DNA of 64,000 bases, from the NCBI GenBank assembly GCA_041741535.1, contig JBGSJV010000006.1, positions 1-64,000 of the forward strand. The letters are read 5' to 3'. Source of the DNA: M30B19 sp041741535 (lineage in GTDB: Bacteria; Planctomycetota; Planctomycetia; Pirellulales; Pirellulaceae). Numbering within the stretch: the first letter of the stretch is position 1; the number at the start of each line of letters is the position of its first letter. Shown here piece after piece: positions 53,211-62,472 of this stretch. A program made the position numbers and the translations under genes. The notes beneath the pieces were generated by a model that was not told the DNA's origin, ran no database searches, and worked only from the letters and a program-made list of their open reading frames with translations.

Positions 53211-54806
53211 TCAAGTTGCTTCGACCTGAGCCAACTCGCGTTGTTTGGTCTCTTCTTGAACACGCTTGGGTACCATCGTTGGCGTCACCACCCATTCCTT
53301 GAGTGCGATCACCGAACAAACCCCCGCCATGAAGAGTGCAACGATGGTACCGAGCACGGCGGAAATCTCGTAGTCACTACTCGATGAAGCAAGTCTCGAC
53401 ACGACATATGGCCAATTCGCGTGTTGGGCGACCCCGCTCCAGTTGTAATTGTAGCTGCGATCCCAAAACAGGAATGCATCCACGGTGGTACAGAAGATCG
53501 CCATTAACAAGTACACGACAATCACCAACAAAGCACCCGCCAAGATGCGTCCGTATTTGATCCATCGTCCCATGGTCAACATAAACAAGTAAACAAATGA
53601 GAGGTAGACGGTGGCAAAAATACTATTGAACAAGAGTGGCATGAATTCGTCGTACTGCTGAGTGGAACTAAGCCAAGGCCAGACGTCTTCGCCGCGTATC
53701 AGCAAATAAATGCCGATGTTCCAACTAATGATGGCCGACAGCGCATACAAATAACCTCGCCCCGGTCCTGGCAAATACAATCCCCAGATCAGCCGTCCAA
53801 AAAATGTCCCAGGCAAATTTCGACGAACTCGCTGCGACATTCCCGGTTGTTCGCTAACCAACATGGCACCAATAAAACAAAAGTAGTGTGCCAAGACCGT
53901 CGAATACCCATAAACTAAAACGTCCAGGTGAAACTTTCGATCCGGTCCACTAACCGAATACATGAACCCCATAAAGGCGGCTGCGACGAGAAACACTTGC
54001 AGCGAAATGGCGCTGCGAATTCGAGTACTGCGGTTTTCACTGGGAAAAGAAATCAAGCTTGTCGCACATTCAAATGCGACATACCCCGTCCCGACGCAGC
54101 AAGCCAAAAACACGGTCGATGCCGCCAAAATCTCGGGATCGCCACCAAAGAGCTGAAATGCTGAATTAAACGAGCACCACATAAAAAAACTAAAGACCAA
54201 CAACGCCATCAATCCCAAGTTCAACAAGATCGCCAGCCAGTTGAACCGAGCAAAACCGGCCAACATCAGTCCCAAGCAACAAAGCGATAGGCTACCGATC
54301 ACGGCAATCAATAACAGAATTGCAATCTGAGTCAAATCGATACCGCGAAGTAGGTAGGAAAATGCGACACAAGGCACTACCGCGGAAAGATAGACGGCCA
54401 TTTGTAAGGCGGCACTCCCCAACTTTCCCAAGACGATCCTTCGAGCACTTAAGGTCGTAATCGAGAGCAGTTGAATGGTCTCATCGTCGAATTCTCGCGC
54501 CAACGAACGGAACGAAGCCAGCGGCAAGACCACGCCCAACGGAAAGCCCAAGATAAACATGTAGCCTGCCATCAACATGCCACCCGACTCTTCGGTGCCT
54601 TCATACAAGGTCATGCTGATACCGAGAAATGACCACGCCACAACTGCCAACAACAACGCCAAGAACGTCCATTGGAAGTGCCAGCTCTTCATCGCTTGGC
54701 GTGCTTCCTTCACCAAGATTGGACTGCAACGGTCCGCAAACCAAGTTGCCAAACGATCCACCCAGTGTTGATCCGTTTGCAGCATTCGGTGGGTTGCGTT
54801 ACTCAT
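53211..54806 (-). CDS. ABC-type exporter membrane subunit
   Basis: 531 aa, about ten hydrophobic segments, consistent with an ABC-2-type permease (WTFLALLLAVVAWSFLGISM, YMFILGFPLGVVLPLASFRSLAREFDDETIQLLSITTL, LLLIAVIGSLSLCCLGLMLAGF, and others). The FDDETIQLLSITTLSARRIVLGKL segment after TM2 matches the cytoplasmic coupling region of ABC-2 permeases. It overlaps the ATPase gene by 4 bases (ATGA), which is strong evidence for coupled translation. Substrate unknown. Confidence 0.85.
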   Translation of the reverse strand: MSNATHRMLQTDQHWVDRLATWFADRCSPILVKEARQAMKSWHFQWTFLALLLAVVAWSFLGISMTLYEGTEESGGMLMAGYMFILGFPLGVVLPLASFRSLAREFDDETIQLLSITTLSARRIVLGKLGSAALQMAVYLSAVVPCVAFSYLLRGIDLTQIAILLLIAVIGSLSLCCLGLMLAGFARFNWLAILLNLGLMALLVFSFFMWCSFNSAFQLFGGDPEILAASTVFLACCVGTGYVAFECATSLISFPSENRSTRIRSAISLQVFLVAAAFMGFMYSVSGPDRKFHLDVLVYGYSTVLAHYFCFIGAMLVSEQPGMSQRVRRNLPGTFFGRLIWGLYLPGPGRGYLYALSAIISWNIGIYLLIRGEDVWPWLSSTQQYDEFMPLLFNSIFATVYLSFVYLFMLTMGRWIKYGRILAGALLVIVVYLLMAIFCTTVDAFLFWDRSYNYNWSGVAQHANWPYVVSRLASSSSDYEISAVLGTIVALFMAGVCSVIALKEWVVTPTMVPKRVQEETKQRELAQVEAT

Positions 54807-55789
54807 TGAACGATCCCTTTTGTCACATTCATGAAGACTTCCTCCAAGGAACGGCGTTTCACGCTAAAACTGCTGACCGGCAATCCCGCTTCCACCATTC
54901 GTCGCAGCAATTGACATCGGGCTGCCGGCGTTTCGTCAAATAGAAATTCAATCAAGCCGCTCTTCTCTTGGATCCCTTGGACCTCCGGTTGTTGTCCCAA
55001 CCAGGCGGTGACACCCGCCAGATCTTCCGCCACCTCGACGGCCACGGAGACCAAATTTGCGTGATGGTCCTCGACTAGCCCCGAAGCCTTGCGGAGAATT
55101 TCATCGACCGTGCCCGAGGCCAATAACTCGCCACGTTCAATGATCGCCACTCGGTGACACATTTCAGCCAGTTCGGACAGAATATGACTGCTGATGAGCA
55201 GCGACTTGCCTCGAGCGGCCAATGAGACAATCATCTCTTTGAGCTCGATCCGAGCTCGTGGGTCCAAGCCGGCGGCCGGTTCATCCAAGATCAAGACCGT
55301 GGGATCGTGGATCAAGGCCCGCCCCAAACAAAGCCGTTGCTTCATGCCTTTACTCAGACCGTTCATGGGCTTGTCGGCCATGTGGTGCATGTGAGTGAAC
55401 TCGAGAACGTTCTCAATGGCGTCGATCCGCTTGCGTCCCTTGAGACCATACGACCGAGCGAAGAAGTCCAGGTATTCGATGCAACTGACACTGGGATAGG
55501 CTCCGTAGGCATCAGGAACAAATCCGAGACGAAACCGAACTTGGTCCGGATCGTTGATTACCGAAAATCCATCGACGTAAGCGTCGCCCTCGTCGGGTTC
55601 ATCCAACGTCGAGAGAATTCGCATGGTGGTCGTCTTACCGGCCCCATTGGGCCCAATAAAACCTACGACTTCACCAGGCATCACCGAAAAGGAAAGCTGA
55701 TTCACGGCTCGGGTTGGGCCAAAGTACCGGGTCAGCCGATTGATTTGAATGGCCGGTTGCACCAGCGGGGCAGCGGTGGTTTGGCTCAT
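54803..55789 (-). CDS. ABC transporter ATP-binding protein
   Basis: 328 aa. Complete nucleotide-binding domain: Walker A GPNGAGKTT, Q loop, signature LSKGMKQRL, Walker B ILDEPAAGLDP, and switch His in SSHILSEL. The Gly-rich signature (K in place of G at the third position) is a common variant. The ~80-residue C-terminal extension (LVEDHHANLVSVAVEVAEDLAGVTAWLGQQ...FLFDETPAARCQLLRRMVEAGLPVSSFSVKRRSLEEVFMNVTKG) is typical of ABC-2/CcmA-like exporters. It is joined to its neighbours by ATGA overlaps on both sides. Confidence 0.93.
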   Translation of the reverse strand: MSQTTAAPLVQPAIQINRLTRYFGPTRAVNQLSFSVMPGEVVGFIGPNGAGKTTTMRILSTLDEPDEGDAYVDGFSVINDPDQVRFRLGFVPDAYGAYPSVSCIEYLDFFARSYGLKGRKRIDAIENVLEFTHMHHMADKPMNGLSKGMKQRLCLGRALIHDPTVLILDEPAAGLDPRARIELKEMIVSLAARGKSLLISSHILSELAEMCHRVAIIERGELLASGTVDEILRKASGLVEDHHANLVSVAVEVAEDLAGVTAWLGQQPEVQGIQEKSGLIEFLFDETPAARCQLLRRMVEAGLPVSSFSVKRRSLEEVFMNVTKGIVQ

Positions 55790-58293
55790 GGTTGATCATC
55801 TCCAGCCCTGTCTCCAGAACTTCCCTGCGTTTCTTCCTCGGTCTGGTTCGCTACCTCGGAACCGGTCGTTGGTTCCGTGGCAATAATAGCCAAACTGTTT
55901 GGCAAAGGCGTCGTTGCCCGGTACTGACCCGCCGTAAGATGGAACTCTTCGTCTTGAAACGTTTGCTCGCGCAAGCTTCTCGCCAACGGCTGCTGAAGTG
56001 AGACAGCCAGAAACGATCCAACCGGCATTTTGGACGGATCAAATAGATTGTTCACGGTATTCGATAAGCGATCCAGATTGCCGAACCGAAGCGAATGACT
56101 TTCCAACAATTCTGGGACTGCCGCTTGGGTTTCACGACCGCGACGATTGAAATTTTGAATCCATGAGCTACTCGTCTCTTCGCCCTTTGCGATGACTACG
56201 GAAGCCCCATCGGCGACATTTTCAGCTGCCATGACGCCGGCAGGTGTTTGTACAACCAATAGTTCCAGCGTGAAACCCAGTCGATTGGTCACTTCCCATG
56301 TGGAACCGTCCGGTGTGGCCGACAGCAACAATTGGCCATTCGCTTGATTGACGTCAAACGATGTGACTTGAATTTTGGTTCTCGCCTGAATCTTGCTGCC
56401 GCTAATCGTCTGGCGATCAGCTGTGGAAAATACTCGAACCTGATTACTCCGTTGACGTTGGTTGAATCCCGAATCGAAACCGGAGTCATCATAATACGCC
56501 GTTGAAAGCGGGAATTCGAAACTGCCCGGGGCAAGCCCTGAATAAACCATTTGAGTCGTTTGAGTCAACGCCGTCTGATTTGCGGAGTCCAACCACGTAA
56601 CACTGAGTCGGGAAGTTCGAAACGCGAATCCATCCTGCACCATGGCATAGCCCACAATTCCGGTCGTGATCACCGCGGCGATCAACGGCACCGCTCCCAG
56701 CAACAAGTGGGTTCGTCCCATTCGACGCAGGACGACAAAGGCGACCGGCCCAACCGTCACGGCAAACAACGAGATCATCAGCAAAAACAGCATCCAAGGT
56801 GGTTTTCCAAGTCGCGTGTAGTTGAAATCAGGGTATCCGCCAAACACATGGTTCCGGTCGCCAATTCCTTCATAACATGTCGTTTGATGGCTGCCGTAAA
56901 CCGCCAGTAGGACCTTGAACCAATCGTCTCGTTGCAGTTGCGTACCGTCTGACGGAACGGCCAAGATTCGCCCTGTACCGTATTCACTAAACAAAACAGG
57001 AGCATCGGCTGTTACCGCCTCTTCGGCAATCTTGGCAGGTGTTCCCGAAAACGATCGAGTTTGGTTCGTTAGGTTTTGGGAGACCATCCAGGTAATGATC
57101 GGATTGTCATTTGTCGTTACCTGCCAAGTTTGCTGCGAATTTTGGTTTGAGATGTCGTTCATCCACGTGCCCAATTGCTGTTGATACCGATTGTTCAAGC
57201 GCGCAGCGTTTTTTTCGTCCAGCATCGACCATTGTTGTGGGCCAAACTCGCGGGCGGGTTTGGCGGCCGAGGTCAAGTTTGGGATAATCGAACCCAAATT
57301 CGCAAAATCGGATTGACAGTTTAGCACTACAAGACGTCCGCCCGCCGCGACCCATTGGCGAATCACTTCCAATTTGTCCGGAGCCTGATTGGCCAATAGA
57401 CTCAGGTCTTCGACAGACAATAGGCACATATCGACGCGACTCAGCCCCAGCCACGTGGTTGGGATCGCGGAAAAGTCTCCTCCAACAAAAAAACGATTGC
57501 CAATCGCAGCAGAAATTTGCGGATCTGCGGAGGTTGCCGCGATCATATTATTGTGAAGCAGGCGAGTCGCATCATTTCCCGTGGCGCTAAACAACTCCTT
57601 CACGCTTGGTATGGCGACCTTGATACCGGGCGCCACCGTCGGACCGTCGTCCATTTGCGGTTGGCTTTGCCAATCGGGATGGAAGAAAGATCCCATGTTC
57701 AAACCAGTGTCTATCATCGGTTGTGACGTGAAGTGTGCGATACCGATACTATCCGTGATCGTGGTCGGTGTTCCACTCCAACGATTGTTGGAGAGCCAAC
57801 CCGGCAACGAAATCGACGCGATCAAATTCCGGCGTGGTTGCGCAGATATAGAACCGTCACGCGAGACCAGAGCGTGCGCAAAACCATCATAGCTGGGAAC
57901 GTTGATTTCCGTCGTCGCACTGATTTGCCCCTCCTTGAAATCGAGTCGCGAAAGGATTTCACGTCTTCCGTTATAGCCAATGCCAGAAAGCGTCACACCG
58001 GCGTACAGGGATTCCGAACTTTGAACCGCGGTGCCAAACCGAGTGATTGTAAAACGCAACGGCGTGTAGCCGGTGTTTTTTAGCTGACCGTAATAATCAC
58101 TAACGCGAACTTGGTAGAGCGCCCCAGGGACGACTTGGGCCAAAGCGCTTTCATGACCGAAACTCAACCAGTTGGCCAAAATCAATCCGAGCCCAATTGC
58201 CCAAGTCGAAAATGGCACGATCGCAGATTGCTTCCGGGGACCTCTTTCAACGGCAGCCGCACGGGACGACATCGATACCGCCAATCTCCACAT
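55786..58293 (-). CDS. Large membrane protein of an ABC operon
   Basis: 835 aa. N-terminal hydrophobic segment (FSTWAIGLGLILANWLSFG, about 28-47), a ~450-residue extracytoplasmic region, a short stretch resembling a class-I glutamine-amidotransferase-like fold (IRQWVAAGGRLVVLNCQSD), then two membrane segments around residues 500-555 (LFLLMISLFAVTVGPVAFVVLRR and LLGAVPLIAAVITTGIVGYAMV), followed by ~270 extracytoplasmic residues. Similar proteins accompany gliding/auxiliary-type ABC exporters. No family name given. GAGGTGG lies six bases before ATG 58293. Overlap with the ATPase gene (ATGA). Confidence 0.75.
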   Translation of the reverse strand: MWRLAVSMSSRAAAVERGPRKQSAIVPFSTWAIGLGLILANWLSFGHESALAQVVPGALYQVRVSDYYGQLKNTGYTPLRFTITRFGTAVQSSESLYAGVTLSGIGYNGRREILSRLDFKEGQISATTEINVPSYDGFAHALVSRDGSISAQPRRNLIASISLPGWLSNNRWSGTPTTITDSIGIAHFTSQPMIDTGLNMGSFFHPDWQSQPQMDDGPTVAPGIKVAIPSVKELFSATGNDATRLLHNNMIAATSADPQISAAIGNRFFVGGDFSAIPTTWLGLSRVDMCLLSVEDLSLLANQAPDKLEVIRQWVAAGGRLVVLNCQSDFANLGSIIPNLTSAAKPAREFGPQQWSMLDEKNAARLNNRYQQQLGTWMNDISNQNSQQTWQVTTNDNPIITWMVSQNLTNQTRSFSGTPAKIAEEAVTADAPVLFSEYGTGRILAVPSDGTQLQRDDWFKVLLAVYGSHQTTCYEGIGDRNHVFGGYPDFNYTRLGKPPWMLFLLMISLFAVTVGPVAFVVLRRMGRTHLLLGAVPLIAAVITTGIVGYAMVQDGFAFRTSRLSVTWLDSANQTALTQTTQMVYSGLAPGSFEFPLSTAYYDDSGFDSGFNQRQRSNQVRVFSTADRQTISGSKIQARTKIQVTSFDVNQANGQLLLSATPDGSTWEVTNRLGFTLELLVVQTPAGVMAAENVADGASVVIAKGEETSSSWIQNFNRRGRETQAAVPELLESHSLRFGNLDRLSNTVNNLFDPSKMPVGSFLAVSLQQPLARSLREQTFQDEEFHLTAGQYRATTPLPNSLAIIATEPTTGSEVANQTEEETQGSSGDRAGDDQP

Positions 58294-58310
58294 TTTGCCA
58301 CCTCACGAAT

Positions 58311-58517
58311 TCAACGACGGTAAATCAAAAAAGCCAAGCGATCCCAAATCATCACAATAACCAACGATAAAAGACTGACAAGTACAAACAAGGCGATTGC
58401 AATGGTTGCGCCTATCGCCCAACCATAGCCCCAATACGCCCCCAAAATAATTGTCCAAAACACGGACCCAATCAGGGCCAACCCAAAAATCTGCTTGAGC
58501 GAAAACCTCATCTTCAT
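58311..58517 (-). CDS. Small two-helix membrane protein
   Basis: 68 aa. Two hydrophobic helices (IFGLALIGSVFWTIILGAYW and IGATIAIALFVLVSLLSLVIV) with a short loop, basic N-terminus (MKMRFSLKQ) and basic end (DRLAFLIYRR). It precedes the ABC operon on the same strand by 17 bases and is likely its first gene. ATG 58517 is preferred to TTG 58523; ATG 58511 is also possible. No known family. Confidence 0.6.
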   Translation of the reverse strand: MKMRFSLKQIFGLALIGSVFWTIILGAYWGYGWAIGATIAIALFVLVSLLSLVIVMIWDRLAFLIYRR

Positions 58518-58595
58518 TGGCAAATCTCGTAGCGGATAAGTTCCGTCAAATTACAGTATGGGAACGCCAACCGAGGCAGAACGAGCGTTGGTGCA

Positions 58596-59645
58596 CTATC
58601 CTGCCAAGTTCGATCGCTTTTGTTCGATCAGCGCCAGCAAATCTTGGTGCGGTTGAGCAAACTTTGCCAGTCCTTCATCCATCAGGGTGGACTCCAAATG
58701 GACCGGATCCACCAACCGATCCATTTCGGCCAATATCTCAGGACTGGGCAAGTGATCGACTTGACGCGTGAAGGTCACTCCTGAATCGGCTGCCAAACGG
58801 TTCGTCGCCGGGGGGTTCGTTTGAATATCGCTCCCAGCCAACGCCGCCACATACTTCCAGGGCTGATCCGAAGCCTTCTTAGTCCCGGTACTTGCGAAGA
58901 CGATTTCTTGAGCTAACGGAAGCTGCTTGTCCTGCCAAAACGATTGATTAAGAGCCCAAATTCTTTGGCAGTTTACGATCCCCACCAAGCCTTGTGACTG
59001 GTTGAGTTGCGGCACATGCTTTTCGGTATATACATCGACGCGCGATACAAAGATGCTATACACCGACTTGAATCTCGGGAAACTTCCCGCGCGTTGAGCG
59101 CCCCGCCAGACCGCATCTCGGGCCGCCTCGTATTGCCGCTGGGAAAAAATCAACGTGATATTTAATGGAATGCCCGCGGCCGCTAGTTCCTCGACACTCG
59201 CCAGTCCCCCCGGAGTCGCTGGAACTTTAATCATGCGATTCTCATGACCTGCGGACCACCGCTTGCCCAAGCGAATGTAGGCCTCGACTTGTTCCTCCAA
59301 GGTCATCCCGCGTTTCGGGTCCTCGATCAACGGATCCAGTTCGAAGCTGACGTATCCATCGTTTCCTTGCGAGCGAACCCAGACGTCATGAAAGACTGCC
59401 TGAGCATCACGGACCAACCGATCCGTCATTTCCCAAGCAATTGCATCATTATCAAGCCCTTGCGAAATCAATCGTCCCATTTCTTCGTCGAAACGCCCGG
59501 ACTTGAGCAGATCGGCCACAATGATCGGATTGGAAGTGGCCCCGGTTGCCCCATCCGCCTGGGCCTGAATCACCAGTTTTGGATCGATGCTGTCCAACCA
59601 CAGTTTGGTACCCGACTGAATCAGCGACGTTAACGAATTCGACAT
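58596..59645 (-). CDS. tal: Transaldolase
   Basis: 349 aa. Pentose-phosphate enzyme that moves a dihydroxyacetone unit between sugar phosphates. Family motifs: LWLDSIDPKLVI near the N-terminus, GATSNPIIVADLL, YVSFELDPLIEDP, Schiff-base Lys140 in MIKVPATPGGLASVEEL, and a C-terminal region with ASTGTKKASDQPWKYV and LAGSDIQTNPPATN. The AAAGGGCG ribosome binding site lies six bases before ATG 59645. Probably monocistronic; its leader faces a 563-base gap with a palindromic repeat. Confidence 0.93.
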   Translation of the reverse strand: MSNSLTSLIQSGTKLWLDSIDPKLVIQAQADGATGATSNPIIVADLLKSGRFDEEMGRLISQGLDNDAIAWEMTDRLVRDAQAVFHDVWVRSQGNDGYVSFELDPLIEDPKRGMTLEEQVEAYIRLGKRWSAGHENRMIKVPATPGGLASVEELAAAGIPLNITLIFSQRQYEAARDAVWRGAQRAGSFPRFKSVYSIFVSRVDVYTEKHVPQLNQSQGLVGIVNCQRIWALNQSFWQDKQLPLAQEIVFASTGTKKASDQPWKYVAALAGSDIQTNPPATNRLAADSGVTFTRQVDHLPSPEILAEMDRLVDPVHLESTLMDEGLAKFAQPHQDLLALIEQKRSNLAG

Positions 59646-60208
59646 AAGCGCCCTTTCGACAAGACGACAAGCGACTTTGCGGATCTCGGCCGAACCCAGC
59701 TCCCGAGTGCGGACTCATTGTACGGCCCGCCGCTCCAGGCTTCCACAGGGCCACGTTGATCGTCTTAAGTAACGGCTACGGCTTTGGCCAACCAAAACTT
59801 AGGGTTTGGTAGAGGGCCCAGGAGTCAATTGTGCAAAACACCTGCAGGTCCGTTCCGGAAATTGACTCCTGACCCCTGTACCAGACCGACCCCAAAATTA
59901 AGTGGTGACAAAGCGCTACCTAGTGCTCGGTCAAATCGAAATTAAGGAGTAGCTACGCTTGCCAAACCGCGGTGCCCCTTGGGAATATCCGCGCTCTCAC
60001 ACTCGTGCCCAAGAGGAATTTAGCGATTAGTGCGATTCCATGCGTTGGGCGGTATGGGTTCCTGCTAGTGAATAGGGTACGGCTTTTCGACCGATAGCAT
60101 GCTTCGGGTCGTTTGACGTTGCACCAGTTCCCGTCTGGGTTTGCTTGGCCAACACTCCGACCCTAATAACCGAAGTTCCCACTGCGTTTGTAATTGGATG
60201 TCGCGCCC
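59646..60208. other. Divergent intergenic region containing an inverted repeat
   Basis: 563 bases with no supported gene. It contains the inverted repeat at 59805-59885 (listed separately). The remaining ~320 bases up to 60208 hold no long frame; a pair CGAGCACTA-like motif at 59920-59936 is not interpretable. Promoters of both flanking genes must lie here. Confidence 0.5.
59805..59885. repeat. Inverted repeat, family 3
   Basis: 26-base arms: TTTGGTAGAGGGCCCAGGAG... (59805-59830) and its near complement at 59860-59885 (ending TGTACCAGA), 22 of 26 matched. The last 12 bases of the arms (AGGAGTCAATT core) pair perfectly. Between the arms is a small hairpin TCCG-TTC-CGGA. Only one copy seen in this window. 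Confidence 0.65.
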
Positions 60209-61720
60209 ATGACTATCAAGACTTCACCAAATCGAGCGATCGGCACCGAAAACAATGGCCGCCCCAACACGGAACGGAAAGCGTTGCAGGTCAACTTGGA
60301 CCAGCGACGATACGGTTCCTTTGCCGAAATTGGCGCCGGGCAAGAGGTGGTTCGTTGGTTTTTTCAAGTTGGCGGCGCCGCTGGGACCATTGCCAAAAGC
60401 ATGTCCGCGTACGATATGGCGGTGAGCGATTCGATCTATGGCGAGTGTCGCCGGTACGTGTCACGACAACGCCTCGAAGACATGTTGGCCCACGAACACC
60501 AACTCAATTTGGATCGACTACGGGAAAGTCGCGGTGATTCGACCGCGTTCTTTGCCTTTGCCGATACCGTGTCCGCCCGTAATTATCACGGGACCAACGA
60601 TTGTCATGGCTGGATGGGAATTCGCTTTCAGGCTCATCCACGCGATCAAGACAGTCAAATCATCATTCACGTCCGAATGCTGGACGAAGACAACGCCGCT
60701 CAACAAGAGGCCATCGGAATCGTCGGGGTCAATTTGATCTTTGGGGCCTTCTTTCTAAACCACGAACCAGAGCAACTCCTGGAATCATTGCTCGACAACC
60801 TCAACCGCCGCCGGATCGAGATCGACATGATCGAATTCTCAGGCATTGCGTTTCGGCATGTCGACAATCGCGTGATGAGCCTGCGATTGGTTCAACAAGG
60901 CTACACCGATGCCGCCATGTTTTCCGCCACTGGGGAAGTCCTACAACCGGCCGAGGTTCTCTACAAACGTCCCGTGTTGGTCGAACGCGGCAGCTTTCGC
61001 CCCGTGACTTACGTGAACATGGACATGCTGCGCGCAGCGCAAGACAAGTTCGCCAAAGAATCTGGTGTGGAGGCCAACCAAATCCTTAGCGTCGCCGAAA
61101 TCACCATGAAGAACTTAACGGCCAATGGCGAAGTGGATTTGCGCGATTTCTTGGCGCGCGCAGAAACGCTGGCCGCCTGCGGGTTGACCGTGTTGATCTC
61201 GAATTACTTTGAGTACTATCGACTCGCTTATTATTTGGCCAAACATTCCAAGAAAAAGATCGCACTGGTGATGGGCGCCGCCAGCGTCTTGGAGTTGATG
61301 GATGAAAAGTACTACACAGGTCTGGAAGGCGGTATCCTGGAATCCTTTGGTCGATTGTTCAAAAACGACCTCAAGCTGTACGTCTACCCATTGCTGAACC
61401 GAGCCACGGGCCAAATGACCACCGTCCAGAACCTGGAAGTCGAGTCGGGCACCAAGAAGCTCTATGAGTACCTTGTCGATCGAGGGAATATCGAAGCCTT
61501 GGATTCGTTTGATCCCGAACACCTGCGAACGTTCTCGCGTGAGGTCTTGCAACAGATCCAAAACGGGGATCCCAATTGGACGAAACATGTCCCGGCCGCC
61601 GTCGCCGAAGTGATCCAACGCCGCGGGTTCTTTGGCTTCAAGAAACCAAAGACTCCTGCGATGCCGTCCCTAACTACGACACCACCAGGCGTCAACATCG
61701 TCCTAAGCAGTACCAAGTAG
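60209..61720 (+). CDS. Conserved protein of unknown function (nicotinate-type misannotated family)
   Basis: 503 aa, cytoplasmic by appearance (no signal or membrane segment). The stretch NLDQRRYGSFAEIGAGQEVVRWFFQVGGAAGTIAKSMSAYDMAVSDSIYG is a strong family signature, which I recognise from cyanobacteria, Bacteroidota and planctomycetes; the family is widely labelled in databases as nicotinate-nucleotide adenylyltransferase or TonB-dependent receptor without support in the sequence. No Rossmann HxGH nucleotidyl-transfer motif or barrel is visible. The start ATG 60209 is preferred to TTG 60194. Function unknown. Confidence 0.75.
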   Translation: MTIKTSPNRAIGTENNGRPNTERKALQVNLDQRRYGSFAEIGAGQEVVRWFFQVGGAAGTIAKSMSAYDMAVSDSIYGECRRYVSRQRLEDMLAHEHQLNLDRLRESRGDSTAFFAFADTVSARNYHGTNDCHGWMGIRFQAHPRDQDSQIIIHVRMLDEDNAAQQEAIGIVGVNLIFGAFFLNHEPEQLLESLLDNLNRRRIEIDMIEFSGIAFRHVDNRVMSLRLVQQGYTDAAMFSATGEVLQPAEVLYKRPVLVERGSFRPVTYVNMDMLRAAQDKFAKESGVEANQILSVAEITMKNLTANGEVDLRDFLARAETLAACGLTVLISNYFEYYRLAYYLAKHSKKKIALVMGAASVLELMDEKYYTGLEGGILESFGRLFKNDLKLYVYPLLNRATGQMTTVQNLEVESGTKKLYEYLVDRGNIEALDSFDPEHLRTFSREVLQQIQNGDPNWTKHVPAAVAEVIQRRGFFGFKKPKTPAMPSLTTTPPGVNIVLSSTK

Positions 61721-61844
61721 TCGGTCCACGTTCAGCAACGAAGCCGGCTAGTTCTTTGCCAAGCTTAAGTAATCGGGGGCAGTGCGTGCTAGATAACGCG
61801 GATATTTCCCAAGGAGCACGCCGCTTTCGCAAGCGTCGCTGCGC

Positions 61845-62414
61845 TCAGGTTTTCTCGAACTGAAAATTCTCGACAAAGACGGTTTGAAAATCGTAGACGT
61901 CGGAAAAGTGCTCTTGCCGATCGTCGATAGACTTTCGCATCAATCCGATATCGATCAGATTGTAAACGATCGACCCAAAGTCGCGCGTCGTGGTAATCCC
62001 CCATTGCGATAAGACACTTGCCGCCATGTAACCATATTGTTGGAGGGCGAATTGACGCAACGCCTCGCAGAGTTCTTGTCCGCTCAAATGGCGGCCTTCT
62101 TCTTCGGCAACCGAAGGAATTGCCTCTTTGTCGGACGTTTCCGAAATTGGAAATTCGCTCGTGTCCAACGGTTCGACACGTGCCTCCGGGACAGACATGC
62201 CAGCCAGCATTTCGATTTCTTCTTGAAAGTCCGCCGATGATTGCTCCAAGTCGTGAAGTTGCAACAATTTTTTTTGATCGTCGTTGGGTCTTGTCTGGCC
62301 CAGTTTTAAAATCTCTGTCGCATAGCTGAGCCCATCCCGCACGAACTGATACGCCTCGATGGGGTATCGTGGGTCTTTCTTCAAGAGCCGATAGATCGTC
62401 AAGGAGTCAGGCAT
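61845..62414 (-). CDS. Minf_1886 family protein
   Basis: 189 aa. The first ~35 residues (MPDSLTIYRLLKKDPRYPIEAYQFVRDGLSYATEI) and the C-terminal segment (LSGQELCEALRQFALQQYGYMAASVLSQWGITTTRDFGSIVYNLIDIGLMRKS, DVYDFQTVFVENFQF) are the family signature; between them lies an acidic, low-conservation insertion (~65 residues) not seen in short relatives. Function unknown. Start ATG 62414 matches the family; the frame is open upstream to 62498 within ricT. It lies 58 bases after ricT on the same strand. Confidence 0.85.
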   Translation of the reverse strand: MPDSLTIYRLLKKDPRYPIEAYQFVRDGLSYATEILKLGQTRPNDDQKKLLQLHDLEQSSADFQEEIEMLAGMSVPEARVEPLDTSEFPISETSDKEAIPSVAEEEGRHLSGQELCEALRQFALQQYGYMAASVLSQWGITTTRDFGSIVYNLIDIGLMRKSIDDRQEHFSDVYDFQTVFVENFQFEKT

Positions 62415-62472
62415 TCGGTGTCGACATTGGGAAAAAGAGGAATCGGAATCGCAATTCATCTGAATGGAACGG

